DNA from: Salinihabitans flavidus
Lineage (GTDB): Bacteria; Pseudomonadota; Alphaproteobacteria; Rhodobacterales; Rhodobacteraceae
NCBI RefSeq assembly: GCF_900110425.1
Contig: NZ_FODS01000023.1
Location: forward strand, 1-53,848
DNA: 53,848 bases
Direction: 5' to 3'
Made by a program: the position numbers and the translations under genes. The number at the start of each line of letters is the position of its first letter. Positions within the stretch are counted from its first letter, which is position 1. The notes below the pieces were generated by a model. That model was not told the origin of the DNA. It ran no database searches and saw nothing but the letters and a program-made list of their open reading frames with translations. Of this stretch, positions 17,649 through 26,727 are shown piece after piece.

Positions 17649-19289
17649 ATGGCATCTGACATCAGCGCAGACATTCTCATCATCGGCACAGGCATCGCAG
17701 GCGCGGTGGCCGGGGCAAAGCTTGCAAAGAAGGGGCTGAAGGTCGCCTTTTTGGAAAGCGGTAAACGGATCGATCGGTCTGAAGCGGTCGAGACGTTCTG
17801 GAATGCCAAGATCAAGGTGCCGGAATCGGCCTACCCCAACGATCCCACCGCGCCGCACCCTGTCAGCCATAGAATTGAAGACTATTACCAGCAGATGGGC
17901 CCCGAAAACTTCAAATCGACCTACATCAAGGTCGTAGGGGGAACGACGTGGCACTGGCTGGGCACCACGCTGCGGAATGTGCCTGCGGACTTCAAACTGA
18001 AATCCCTATACGGCCATGGCGTTGACTGGCCCTTTGATTACGAAGTGCTTGAGCCGTTCTATCTCGCGGCTGAGCAGGAAATCGGCGTGGCGGGCGATAG
18101 CTCGGAAGATTTGGGGTCCCCGCGGTCCGGGGATTTCCCGATGTCGATGATCCCGATGACCTATCTGGATAAGCAATTTTCGAAGTCGTTGGAGGGGTCG
18201 AAATATCAGGTCCGCGCGACACCGCAGGGCCGCAACTCCACCTTCCACGCGGATCGTCCCGAATGCTGCGGCAACGCGTCGTGCATTCCGATCTGCCCCA
18301 TTCAGGCCAAATATGATGCAACCGTTCATGTGATGCAGGCAGAGGACGCAGGTGCTGTTGCTCATGACCAGACGACAGCCACCCGGCTCAATCTCGGGAA
18401 GGTTGGGCGGATCGCATCCGTTGACTTCCGCCGCGCTGACGGCAGCACTGGAACGGCCACCGGCAAAGTGGTTGTCTTGGCGGCCCATGCGATCGAAACG
18501 CCACGCCTGCTGCTGAATTCGGCGCAAGAAGGGGCCGAGAATGGTATTTCGAACAGCTCTGACCAAGTCGGACGCAATCTGATGGATCACCCGACCAAAC
18601 TCAGCTGGGCTGTCGCGCCCAAACCTGTTTGGCCCTACCGCGGCCCGCTTTCGACATCGGGGATCGAAAACCTGCGCGATGGTGAGTTCCGCAAGGACCG
18701 CGCCGCATTCCGCATTGAGATGGGCAATGACGGGCACGCTTGGCCGACAGGCGCCCCGACTTCCACGGCTGCTGATCTGGCCAAGTCCGGCCTGCGCGGA
18801 GAAGAGCTGGATGCAGCGATCAAGGATACAACATCACGGCAAATCCGCCTCGCCTCCTTGGTGGAGCAATCTCCGGATGCAGGAAACCGCGTGACGTTGG
18901 ACCCTGACAAGAAGGATGCAAACGGCATGCCGCTACCGCGCATCTACTTTGACTTTGACGACTACACCCGTGCCGGTCTGGATGCCGCGCAAGAGGCGCA
19001 CGAAGAGGTGTTTGCAGCTCTTGGTGCCACCGACGTCAATCACTCGCCCGACTTCCAAGGCGCGGGGCATATTATCGGTACCGTCCGCATGGGCAAAGAT
19101 GCCAACACGGCAGTCGTGGACGCTGACCTGCGCAGCTTCGACCACCGTAACCTGTTCCTACTGGGCTCAGGAACCTTCCCGACCTCCGCCACCGCGAACC
19201 CAAGCCTCACCATCGCAGCCCTGTCCTTGCGCGCGGTGGATGCCATCGCGGCCAGTGTCTCAGAGGCTGATTTGATGCCAATTGAGTGA
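17649..19289 (+). CDS. GMC oxidoreductase, FAD-dependent sugar/alcohol dehydrogenase large subunit
   Basis: A 546-residue flavoprotein. The FAD-binding ILIIGTGIAGAVAGAKLAKK lies at about 8-27, and the C-terminal GMC part has HIIGTVRMG and NPSLTIAALSLRAVDAI. Cysteines 206, 207, 212 and 216 (CCGNASCIPIC) match in spacing the 3Fe-4S cluster motif of Burkholderia-type FAD glucose dehydrogenase, in which the cluster passes electrons to a multihaem cytochrome subunit. There is no signal peptide, as expected if it is exported with the small subunit. The usual cytochrome c gene is not downstream: a recombinase starts nine bases after the stop. The substrate could be a sugar, sugar acid or polyol. Confidence 0.88.
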   Translation: MASDISADILIIGTGIAGAVAGAKLAKKGLKVAFLESGKRIDRSEAVETFWNAKIKVPESAYPNDPTAPHPVSHRIEDYYQQMGPENFKSTYIKVVGGTTWHWLGTTLRNVPADFKLKSLYGHGVDWPFDYEVLEPFYLAAEQEIGVAGDSSEDLGSPRSGDFPMSMIPMTYLDKQFSKSLEGSKYQVRATPQGRNSTFHADRPECCGNASCIPICPIQAKYDATVHVMQAEDAGAVAHDQTTATRLNLGKVGRIASVDFRRADGSTGTATGKVVVLAAHAIETPRLLLNSAQEGAENGISNSSDQVGRNLMDHPTKLSWAVAPKPVWPYRGPLSTSGIENLRDGEFRKDRAAFRIEMGNDGHAWPTGAPTSTAADLAKSGLRGEELDAAIKDTTSRQIRLASLVEQSPDAGNRVTLDPDKKDANGMPLPRIYFDFDDYTRAGLDAAQEAHEEVFAALGATDVNHSPDFQGAGHIIGTVRMGKDANTAVVDADLRSFDHRNLFLLGSGTFPTSATANPSLTIAALSLRAVDAIAASVSEADLMPIE

Positions 19290-19297
19290 GTTCAGAA

Positions 19298-21013
19298 ATG
19301 CACAAGCAATCCGCCACGCAGGACGCGCAGTTGTCGACGAAGCGCACGCCAAGGCCGTAGCACGAGTTTCGCCATCACGAGCGCGCCCAAGCCAAAAATC
19401 CGCATCTTTATACCCGCAAAAGCTCCGAAGAGGGGCTGGAACAGGACTTCAATTCGCTCGATGCGCAGCGAGAGGCCTGCGAGGCCTATATCGCCAGCCA
19501 GAAGCATGAGGGATGGGAATTGCTCCCGGACCGATATGATGATGGCGGGATCTCTGGCGGCCATCTGGACCGCCTGTCATTACGGCGCCTCATGCAGGCG
19601 GTGGACGACAAACGTGTGGATCAGATCGTTGTCTACAAGATCGACCGGCTGACCCGCTCGCTTGCTGATTTTGCCAAGCTGGTAGAGCGGCTGGATGCGG
19701 CCGAAGCGTCCTTCGTATCGGTCACGCAAAGCTTCAACACGGCGACCAGCATGGGCCGCCTGACCCTGAATGTACTCTTGAGCTTCGCTCAATTCGAACG
19801 CGAGGTCACGGCGGAACGCATCCGGGACAAGATCGCGGCCTCCAAGCGCAAAGGACTCTGGATGGGCGGAAATGTGCCACTCGGCTATCAGGCCGATGGC
19901 CGGACTCTGAAGATCGACGAAGGCGAGGCCAGTACCGTTAGGGCCCTGTACGATCTCTATCTGGAGCACGGGCTCATTCGGGAGGTCAAAAACCGCGCGG
20001 ATGACCTTGGCCTGAGATCACGTCGGCGGGTACGTGGGGCAGGACGTCTCTCAGGCGGCACGGCGTTCGACCGGGGGCACATTCATCACATCCTAAGCAA
20101 TCCGATCTATGCTGGGCGCATCCGGCACAAAGGGCACGTCTATCAAGGGCAACATCCGGCGATCATTGATCCCGATGTTTGGGATCGCGTGCAGAGTATG
20201 CTTGACGGCAGGGCTGCAAAAACCCGCGGCACGACACGAAAGGCCACAAAATCACTACTGGCCGGAAAGCTTTTTGACGAAACCGGGGACCGCCTGACAC
20301 CCAGTCATAGCCGGAAGAATGGCAAGCGCCTGCGATACTACATCTCCCACAGGTTGGTGAAAGATCGCAGCAAAGAGCACCCGGATGCCTGGCGTCTGCC
20401 AGCAGAGCAACTGGAGGGGCTGATTGCCGATCTGGTCAGAGAGCATCTGCAGCGCCACGACATTGCAGCAGTTCTGGTGAAAGACCTGCCTGCCGCGATG
20501 GTAAGTGCGATAACGACAAGACTGCAGGCCACTCAGACGACAAACTCAAGTCTAAGGCTGATTGAGCGTGCAGACCTGCGTCCGGGTAACCTGACCGTGC
20601 AATTGAGTCATTCAGAAATCGCTATTGTTATGGGCTGCGATCCGGACCAGATCGACGCGGATGCCCTGATCCTGAAAGCCCCGTTCCGGATGCGCAGGCG
20701 GGGCGTAGAGCTGAAGCTGCACCTTGGCGATGCTCAAGAGGAGGTCGATCAGACGCTTGTCCAGAACATCGTCAGGGCGCAAAGATGGCTGGCGATGATC
20801 ATGGAAGGAAAGACATTCACTGAGATCGCAGAAGCTGAAGGCACATCAAAACGGCGGATTCAGGACGTCGTCGATCTCGCGATGCTCGCGCCGAACATAC
20901 TCGATGCGATCGCAGCAGGTGAGCAGCCGGACGATCTGACCTCGGACTATCTGATCAAGTCGGGTGTTCCTGCGACCTGGTCAGAACAGAGAGAGCTTTT
21001 TACCAAGCTCTAG
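19298..21013 (+). pseudogene. Large serine recombinase interrupted by an in-frame amber codon
   Basis: The frame from ATG 19298 runs 571 codons but contains a TAG at codon 21 (19358-19360). Beyond it the protein is a resolvase-fold large serine recombinase. The catalytic serine lies in YTRKS (codon at 19421), followed by GLEQDFNSLDAQREACEAYI, DDGGISGGHLDR, YKIDRLTRSLADF, SFAQFEREVTAERIRDK and a recombinase domain (FDRGHIHHILSNPIYAGR). No ATG, GTG or TTG lies between the TAG and the catalytic serine; the next start, TTG 19520, would lose the serine. The gene is therefore either dead, suppressed, or uses an unusual start. It begins nine bases after the GMC gene and ends 177 bases before tRNA-Gln. 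Confidence 0.75.
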
Positions 21014-21189
21014 AGCCCCTGAAATTTCCCAAACTCGTACCGCCTAAAACGCAAACTGAGACTTCAGGCTAAAATCGGCCGGATTTTGTCTCAAGTGTGC
21101 GTCTCTTTCCGAAACCCGGAGACTCAAGCCACGGAAGTCTCGACACAATTTCCCGACAGTCTCTCGGCTGCAGAATCTACGGAAGTGTC

Positions 21190-21264
21190 TGGCTGGGGTG
21201 GTAGGATTCGAACCTACGATACACGGTACCAAAAACCGATGCCTTACCACTTGGCTACACCCCA
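21190..21264 (-). tRNA. tRNA-Gln (anticodon TTG)
   Basis: Read on the minus strand the 75 bases begin TGGGGTGTAGCCAAGTGGTA. The D-loop is GCCAAGTGGTAAGGC, the anticodon loop TTTTGGT places TTG at the anticodon, the T-arm has GGTTCGAATCC and the 3' end is CACCCCA-GCCA with an encoded CCA. The acceptor stem TGGGGTG pairs with CACCCCA. The layout is that of bacterial glutamine tRNA. The gene is intact; I found no partial copy of its 3' end in the accessory region to the left that would mark an attachment site. Confidence 0.95.
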
Positions 21265-21276
21265 ACAATGAGCGGC

Positions 21277-21305
21277 TAATTACTGCGTGAAACAACTGGG
21301 TGCAA
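21277..21305 (-). promoter_or_regulatory. Sigma-70-type promoter of tRNA-Gln
   Basis: On the minus strand TTGCAC (plus-strand 21300-21305) is followed after exactly 17 bases by TAATTA (21277-21282). The -10 box ends 12 bases before the tRNA 5' end at 21264, the right distance for a short leader. Confidence 0.7.
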
Positions 21306-21452
21306 GCCCTGAATTGACAATTTCCGGCGCGCATATTCTGTGTTTTGCAGCGGAATTCTGGTGTGACACCACCTCCCACCAGAACTGCGGCTTGGACAAG
21401 GTGGCGCGTGCGGAGTTGCGGAAATGCACGCCGGAAAGGTCTGAAATCCCGT

Positions 21453-21496
21453 GTCGGTATAACGTCGGTATTTTGTCGGTATTGCGTCGGTGCGGC
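21453..21496 (+). repeat. Four GTCGGT units with an 11-bp period, copy A
   Basis: GTCGGT begins at 21453, 21464, 21475 and 21486, exactly 11 bases apart; the first three units continue with A. The spacers (TATAAC-, TATTTT-, TATTGC-like) nearly match those of a second copy at 35979-36022. A GC-rich palindromic stretch follows. The element lies between the stop of the gene at 21524 and the tRNA-Gln promoter, so it is not in a coding region. One unit per helical turn would put all four on the same face of the DNA. Function is unknown. Confidence 0.8.
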
Positions 21497-21523
21497 GGGC
21501 GGCCCGTCGCATCCCGATAGGAA

Positions 21524-21883
21524 TCAGCGAAGATCGGGGAGGTAGCCGTCCGGCGCGTCGTCGGGGCGCTCGAAATCGAGCGCGGGGCGATCGCCTGCCC
21601 GGGTGGACCATTTGAACTCGTAACGCATTTCGCCCACCTCTTCGCCGGAGGCCACGATCAGGCATTGTGACAGGTGGCGAGGCCCGTCGTAGAGATCGAC
21701 CAGCCCTCGCAGATGCGGGGCGTCCTCGATGTCTAGGGTAAAACCATCCTCCTGAAAGCGCAGGATGCGGAAACTGCGACCGTCCGCCTCCACCCGCATG
21801 CGCGACCGGCGCCTCTGATCCTTCTTGCGCGCGGCTTCGAGACCGGCGCGCACATGTTCCGGCAGAAAACTGTCCATAACCAT
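21524..21883 (-). CDS. Conserved hypothetical protein
   Basis: A 119-residue soluble protein with a basic N-terminal region (EAARKKDQRRRSRMRVEADG) followed by a small mostly beta region: FRILRFQEDGFTLDIEDAP, LRGLVDLYDG and EMRYEFKWSTR. The pattern GLVDLYDGPRHLSQCLIVA suggests a PilZ-like or similar beta-barrel fold, but I cannot confirm a family. The ATG at 21883 follows AGGGGGCG. The gene stands alone between tRNA-Gln and the glutathionyl-hydroquinone reductase and has ordinary codon use for the chromosome. Confidence 0.65.
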   Translation of the reverse strand: MVMDSFLPEHVRAGLEAARKKDQRRRSRMRVEADGRSFRILRFQEDGFTLDIEDAPHLRGLVDLYDGPRHLSQCLIVASGEEVGEMRYEFKWSTRAGDRPALDFERPDDAPDGYLPDLR

Positions 21884-22052
21884 CGCCCCCTAGCTTGAAA
21901 ACCAAGCTTGCCATGATCGCGGACAGGGTCAAGCGGGGACCAGCAAGGTCAGGTCCGTGTGCGCAAATGCGCAACACATTTGCGGGAGACGAGGTTTTGT
22001 CGCCCTGCCAAAGGACCTAGGTCAGAGACAGCAAATTTCGGAGGCGAAGAAG

Positions 22053-23027
22053 ATGGGATTGCTCGTAGAAGGAAAATGGACCGACCAGTGGTATGATACG
22101 AAATCCACGGGCGGCAAGTTCGAACGCTCGGAATCGCAGTTCCGCAACTGGGTGACCGCCGATGGTGCGCCCGGCCCGTCGGGCGAAGGGGGCTTCGCCG
22201 CAGAGGCGGGGCGCTACCACCTCTATGTCAGCTATGCCTGCCCGTGGGCGCATCGCACGCTGATCTTCCGCAAGCTGAAGGGGCTGGATGATCTGATCGG
22301 AATTTCGGCGGTGCATCCGGATATGCTCAGGGACGGCTGGACGTTCGATACCGATGACAAGGGCGCGACCGGCGACCGGCTTCATGGGCTGAGCTTCCTG
22401 CGCGACATCTACACGAAGGCCGACCCGGTTTATTCCGGTCGCGTTACCGTGCCGACCCTTTGGGACAAAAAGCGCGAGACGATCGTGTCGAATGAAAGCG
22501 CAGAGATCATACGGATGTTCAATTCCGCCTTTGACGATCTCACCGGCAACAGCCGTGACTATTACCCGGAGGAGAAACGCGAAGAGATCGACGCTGTCAA
22601 CGCGCGGGTCTATGACACGCTCAACAATGGCGTTTACAAGAGCGGTTTCGCCACCACGCAGGACGCTTATGAGGCGGCGGTCGGGCCGCTGTTCGATACG
22701 CTTGACTGGCTGGAGGGGCGCCTTTCAAAGACGCGCTATGTCGTCGGCGACGAGATTACCGAGGCCGACTGGCGCCTTTTCACGACGCTGATCCGGTTCG
22801 ATCCGGTCTATCATGTGCATTTCAAATGCAGCCGGTCGCGAATCGTGGATTATCCCAACCTCTGGGCCTATACCCGCGATCTCTATCAGCAGCCGGGTGT
22901 GGCGGAGACGGTCAACATGGAGCATATCGTGCGGCACTACTATTACAGTCACGATACCATAAATCCGCACCGCATCGTACCGGTTGTGCAGCGGCGTGAT
23001 CTCGATGCGCCGCATGGCCGGGGGTGA
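22053..23027 (+). CDS. Glutathionyl-hydroquinone reductase (YqjG/ECM4-type glutathione transferase)
   Basis: A 324-residue glutathione S-transferase of the Xi class. The N-terminal WYDT-K-STGGKFERSESQFRNW and GRYHLYVSYACPWAHRTLIF carry the catalytic Cys63 in the CPWAHR motif. A thioredoxin-like domain is followed by the helical domain with YVVGDEITEADWRLFTTLIRFD and YPNLWAYTRDLYQ. Xi-class enzymes reduce glutathionyl-hydroquinones to hydroquinones using glutathione. The start at 22053 follows GGAGGCG; an earlier in-frame ATG has no family similarity. It is monocistronic and convergent with the receiver-domain gene. Confidence 0.9.
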   Translation: MGLLVEGKWTDQWYDTKSTGGKFERSESQFRNWVTADGAPGPSGEGGFAAEAGRYHLYVSYACPWAHRTLIFRKLKGLDDLIGISAVHPDMLRDGWTFDTDDKGATGDRLHGLSFLRDIYTKADPVYSGRVTVPTLWDKKRETIVSNESAEIIRMFNSAFDDLTGNSRDYYPEEKREEIDAVNARVYDTLNNGVYKSGFATTQDAYEAAVGPLFDTLDWLEGRLSKTRYVVGDEITEADWRLFTTLIRFDPVYHVHFKCSRSRIVDYPNLWAYTRDLYQQPGVAETVNMEHIVRHYYYSHDTINPHRIVPVVQRRDLDAPHGRG

Positions 23028-23033
23028 CGTCCC

Positions 23034-23393
23034 TTAGCGCCGCGCGTGGTATTCCACCATCGCGGCCAGATCCTCGGGCGGGGTGCCGGAGCGGACAAAC
23101 GCGCAGGCATTCGGGCTTAGGTTGAAGATTGACCCGTCCGAGAAGAAAGAGGTGTTGGTAACGAAGATCACCCGCGTCTCGGGGTGGCGGTAGCTGGCGA
23201 AATCGGAGATGGCGAGCGCGCCACCATCCTGTAGCACCAGATCGAGAACAATCACGTCAAAGGCATGGTCGCGCAGCAGTTCAATGGCCGCGTCATGCGT
23301 CCCCACAAGCGCGACATTGGCGCCCATACGCTCCAGATGCCGCTTCCAGAGTTCGCCGAGTTCCGTCTCACTTTCTGCAATGAGAACTTCCAT
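23034..23393 (-). CDS. Single-domain response regulator (receiver) protein
   Basis: A 119-residue stand-alone receiver domain with no output domain. The fold is visible as EVLIAESETE, then FDVIVLDLVL with the phospho-acceptor Asp51, then the switch threonine in VIFVTNTSFF. The usual acidic pair near the N-terminus is reduced to Glu7 in AESE, and no Lys-Pro near the last strand is seen (reads CAFVRSG), so phosphorylation may be atypical. No histidine kinase is adjacent. Such proteins often act by protein-protein contact in phosphorelays or stress control. Confidence 0.82.
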   Translation of the reverse strand: MEVLIAESETELGELWKRHLERMGANVALVGTHDAAIELLRDHAFDVIVLDLVLQDGGALAISDFASYRHPETRVIFVTNTSFFSDGSIFNLSPNACAFVRSGTPPEDLAAMVEYHARR

Positions 23394-23538
23394 CGAGTTT
23401 CGCCTAGACCTAAGTTAGTCGAATAATAGACCGAACCGGATAAGGAACACCAATGATTCATCTTTTGACGGCGTAATCTTGCCTCGGACCTTGTTTCCTG
23501 CTCAAAACCTCGGTGAAACAGACACGCGGGAAAACAGG

Positions 23539-24471
23539 ATGTCGGGGCGAGATCACGGCGGAGGGGTGGATTTGGCGGCGGCGCGCTGGGGCGGGGCGCG
23601 GACGGATTGGCTCGACCTGTCCACGGGGATAAATCCGGTGCCCTATCCCGTGGCGGAGCTTGATCGCGCGGCGTGGACCGACTTGCCGGATCGGGACGCT
23701 CAGGCGGCATTGATCGCTGCGGCGCGGCGCTTCTGGAAGGTGCCGGACGGCGCGGAGGTTCTGGCCGCGCCGGGCGCCTCTGCGCTGATCGCGCGGATAC
23801 CTGCGCTGGTACACCCCGGTCGGGTGGAGATCCCCACGCCGACCTATAACGAACATGCCGCCGCCTTCGCCGCGCAGGGCTGGCAGGTGGGGGACTCCCC
23901 CGGAGAGGCGCGGGTGATTGTGCATCCCAACAACCCGACCGGCCAGTTCTGGACGGACGCGGATGTGACAGCGCCGCTTTGCGTGATCGACGAAAGTTTC
24001 TGCGATATTGCACCAGAGCGGAGCTTGGTCACCCATGCCGCGCGGCCCGGGCGGATCGTACTCAAGAGCTTTGGCAAGTTCTGGGGGCTGGCGGGGCTTC
24101 GGCTTGGCTTTGCCATCGCCGCTCCGGATCTGATCGGGCGTCTTGCCGCGATGCTGGGCCCATGGCCGGTGTCAGGGCCGGCGCTGGCGGCGGGCGCCAC
24201 CGCTCTGAACGATCCCGGCTGGGCGGAGGACACGCGCGCGAGGCTGACACGCGATGCCGCCCGGCTCGATGCGCTGATGAAGGCGTGCGGCGCCGTGGTG
24301 GCTGGCGGCACACCACTGTTTCGCCTTTACGAGGTGGACGATGCCGCCCGATGGCAGGAGCATCTGGCGCGCGCACGGGTCTGGAGCCGCGTTTTCCCCT
24401 ATTCACCGCATCTGATACGGCTTGGCCTGCCGGCGCCGGATCGCTGGCCGCAGTTGGAGGATGCGTTATGA
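23539..24471 (+). CDS. cobC: Threonine-phosphate decarboxylase for cobalamin synthesis (CobC)
   Basis: A 310-residue fold-type I PLP enzyme of the HisC/CobC group. It has HGGGVDLAAARWG, DLSTGINPVPYP, IPTPTYNEHAAAF, VHPNNPTGQFW, and the PLP lysine Lys180 in SFGKFWGLAGLRLG. The HGG and STGINP-YP blocks are typical of cobalamin L-threonine-O-3-phosphate decarboxylase, which makes the aminopropanol-phosphate linker. The start ATG 23539 follows AACAGG. It overlaps cobD by four bases (ATGA), so the two work together in joining aminopropanol phosphate to adenosylcobyric acid. Confidence 0.88.
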   Translation: MSGRDHGGGVDLAAARWGGARTDWLDLSTGINPVPYPVAELDRAAWTDLPDRDAQAALIAAARRFWKVPDGAEVLAAPGASALIARIPALVHPGRVEIPTPTYNEHAAAFAAQGWQVGDSPGEARVIVHPNNPTGQFWTDADVTAPLCVIDESFCDIAPERSLVTHAARPGRIVLKSFGKFWGLAGLRLGFAIAAPDLIGRLAAMLGPWPVSGPALAAGATALNDPGWAEDTRARLTRDAARLDALMKACGAVVAGGTPLFRLYEVDDAARWQEHLARARVWSRVFPYSPHLIRLGLPAPDRWPQLEDAL

Positions 24472-25376
24472 ATACCCCGGAAATTCTTGCCCTTGCGCTT
24501 CTCCTCGATGCCGCTGTTGGAGAGCCGCGCGCGATCTGGGACCGGGTGCCGCATCCGGCGGTGCTCATGGGGCGCGCGGTGGGCTGGGCGGACGAGATGT
24601 TCAACACCGGCGCGGCGGGCCGGATCTCCGGGATCGCGGTGCTTGCGGTGATGGTCCTTGCGGCCGGAGTGATCGGGGCGGTGCTTTCGGAACTCGGCTG
24701 GCTGCCGGAGCTGTTGCTGGCGGCGGTCCTTCTGGCGCAACGCTCGCTTGTCGATCACCTGGGCGCAGTGGGCGATGCCCTGCGGTTGTCCCTGGGCGAC
24801 GGGCGGCGCGCGGTGGCCCGGATCGTAAGCCGGGACACCTCCGCGATGGATGGGCCCGCAGTGGCGCGGGCGGGTATCGAGTCGGGGGCCGAAAACCTGT
24901 CGGACGGGGTGATCGCCCCGGCGTTCTGGTTCCTGATCGCGGGGCTTCCGGGGCTGCTGATCTACAAGCTGGTGAATACCGCCGACAGCATGATTGGCTA
25001 TCGCACGCCGCGCCATGCCGAGTTCGGATGGGCGGCGGCGCGGCTTGACGATCTTCTCAACTGGGTGCCGGCGCGTCTGACGGCGCTTCTTATTGCCGGG
25101 GTGCATGGCGGGCTGCGCGGGTGGCGCGCGATCCGGGCGGATGCGCGGCTGCATCGTTCCCCCAATGCCGGATGGCCCGAGGCGGCGATGGCGCGGGTGC
25201 TGGGCATCGCGCTAGCCGGACCGCGAAGCTATGACGGGGCGATGCGGGACTATCCGTTCGTGAACCCGCACGGCGCGCATGAGATCGGGCCGGAGGCGGT
25301 CGATGCCGCCGTGCGCGCGCTGTGGCGGGTGTGGGGGGCGGCGTTGGCGTTCGCGCTCATCCTCGCTGTATTCTGA
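24468..25376 (+). CDS. cobD: Adenosylcobinamide-phosphate synthase (CobD/CbiB)
   Basis: A 302-residue membrane protein of the CobD/CbiB family. It starts with LALALLLDAAVGEPRAIWDRVPHP-like sequence, has several hydrophobic segments and carries the conserved ISRDTSAMDGPAVARAGIES (reads IVSRDTSAM), ENLSDGVIAPAFW, KLVNTADSMIGYRTPRHAEFG and HRSPNAGWPEAAMA blocks. It joins aminopropanol phosphate to adenosylcobyric acid at the inner membrane. Translation is coupled to cobC. The rest of the cobalamin pathway is not in the window, but a cobalamin riboswitch with a cobalt importer lies 5 kb downstream. Confidence 0.93.
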   Translation: MNTPEILALALLLDAAVGEPRAIWDRVPHPAVLMGRAVGWADEMFNTGAAGRISGIAVLAVMVLAAGVIGAVLSELGWLPELLLAAVLLAQRSLVDHLGAVGDALRLSLGDGRRAVARIVSRDTSAMDGPAVARAGIESGAENLSDGVIAPAFWFLIAGLPGLLIYKLVNTADSMIGYRTPRHAEFGWAAARLDDLLNWVPARLTALLIAGVHGGLRGWRAIRADARLHRSPNAGWPEAAMARVLGIALAGPRSYDGAMRDYPFVNPHGAHEIGPEAVDAAVRALWRVWGAALAFALILAVF

Positions 25377-25446
25377 TCGGGTCGAAGGCTTGCGGGATCG
25401 ACGGCACCTGCTACGCTTGGGGCACAGATTTCCAATGAGGTTTCCG

Positions 25447-26616
25447 ATGCGCTTGATCGTCCCGTTCATCATCAGTCTTTTTGCCGCCGCCCCGGCCCTG
25501 GCCGACACCCCCTGCGGGGGGAGCTTTTCCGGTTTCGTGAATGACCTCAAACAGGAGGCCATTGCCAAGGGCCATTCCCGCACCAGCGTGGAGAGCTTCT
25601 TTGCCTCCGTGCGGCAAGACCCCAAGACACTGCGCGCCGACCGATCGCAGGGCGTGTTTCAGAAGCCGTTCCTCGAATTCTCGCAGATGTTGATTTCGGC
25701 GAACCGGATCAACGTGGGCCGTCAGAAAGCCCGGCAACATGCGGCCACCTTCGACGCGGTCGAACGGCAATACGGCGTGTCGCGGGGTGTATTGCTGGCC
25801 TTCTGGGGGTTCGAGACTGATTACGGCGCGTTTCAGGGCGATTACAACACGCTCAATTCGCTGGTGACACTGGCGCATGACTGCCGCCGCCCGTGGCTTT
25901 TCCGGCCGCAGGTGTTTGCGGCTCTGACGCTTTATGAGAGGGGCAATTTCGATCCCAGGACAACCACTGGGGCCTGGGCTGGTGAGATCGGCATGGTGCA
26001 GATGCTGCCTGCCGACATCCTCGAAAACGGCGTGGATGGCGATGGCGACGGCAAGGTGAGCCTGAAAACCTCGCCACAGGATGCGCTCATGTCAGGGGCG
26101 AATATGCTGCGCGATCTGGGCTGGCGCAAGAATGAGCCGTGGTTGCAGGAGGTTGTCGTGCCTGCTGACCTCGACTGGGCGAAATCGGGACTGGATCAGA
26201 CCATGCCGGCCGCGCAGTGGGCCAAACTCGGTGTCCGGCCGCGGCAGGGCCAAGTTGCCAATCTGCCTGCATCCCTTCTTCTGCCGCAGGGGCGGAAGGG
26301 TCCGGCCTTCCTCGTCTACCCGAATTTCAGGGTCTTTTTCGAATGGAACCGGAGCTTTGTCTATGTCACCACGGCGGCCTATTTCGCCACGCGGCTGGAG
26401 GGGGCGCCGGTCTATGACAGGGGCAATCCCGATCCGGGGCTAAGCGGAGCGCAGATGAAACAACTTCAGCAGAAGCTGCGCGCGCGTGGTCATGACGTGG
26501 GCGGGGTGGATGGCATCCTTGGCGCGAAGACCCGCGATGCGGTGCAGAAGGAACAGATCCGCCTTGGCCTGCCCGCCGACGCCTGGCCGACGCCGACGCT
26601 TTTGTCGCGGCTCTGA
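25447..26616 (+). CDS. Lytic murein transglycosylase (MltB family) with peptidoglycan-binding domain
   Basis: A 389-residue periplasmic enzyme. The signal peptide MRLIVPFIISLFAAAPALA precedes an SLT_2/MltB domain with the catalytic Glu123 in FWGFETDYG, plus GAWAGEIGMVQMLPADIL and DGDGKVSLKTSPQDALMSGA. A C-terminal PG_binding_1 domain begins near residue 325 (MKQLQQKLRARGHDVGGVDG, GAKTRDAVQKEQIR). It cleaves the glycan strand to 1,6-anhydro products. I prefer the ATG at 25447, preceded by GAGG at six bases, over that at 25435. It is convergent with smc. Confidence 0.9.
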   Translation: MRLIVPFIISLFAAAPALADTPCGGSFSGFVNDLKQEAIAKGHSRTSVESFFASVRQDPKTLRADRSQGVFQKPFLEFSQMLISANRINVGRQKARQHAATFDAVERQYGVSRGVLLAFWGFETDYGAFQGDYNTLNSLVTLAHDCRRPWLFRPQVFAALTLYERGNFDPRTTTGAWAGEIGMVQMLPADILENGVDGDGDGKVSLKTSPQDALMSGANMLRDLGWRKNEPWLQEVVVPADLDWAKSGLDQTMPAAQWAKLGVRPRQGQVANLPASLLLPQGRKGPAFLVYPNFRVFFEWNRSFVYVTTAAYFATRLEGAPVYDRGNPDPGLSGAQMKQLQQKLRARGHDVGGVDGILGAKTRDAVQKEQIRLGLPADAWPTPTLLSRL

Positions 26617-26727
26617 GCCTGGGGCGTCACGGGCGCACCGGGAAGCGGTCCCCCGCATCCGTCAAAAGCACGAGCCGCCCGGCGTTTTCGACGAACTTGT
26701 CGCTGCGATCCCTGCCGTTGTCGAAGG

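Noticed and set aside
21014-21264. tRNA-Gln as attachment site of an island to the left
   Set aside because: The tRNA is intact and no partial repeat of its 3' end was found to the left. Large serine recombinases do not usually use tRNA sites.
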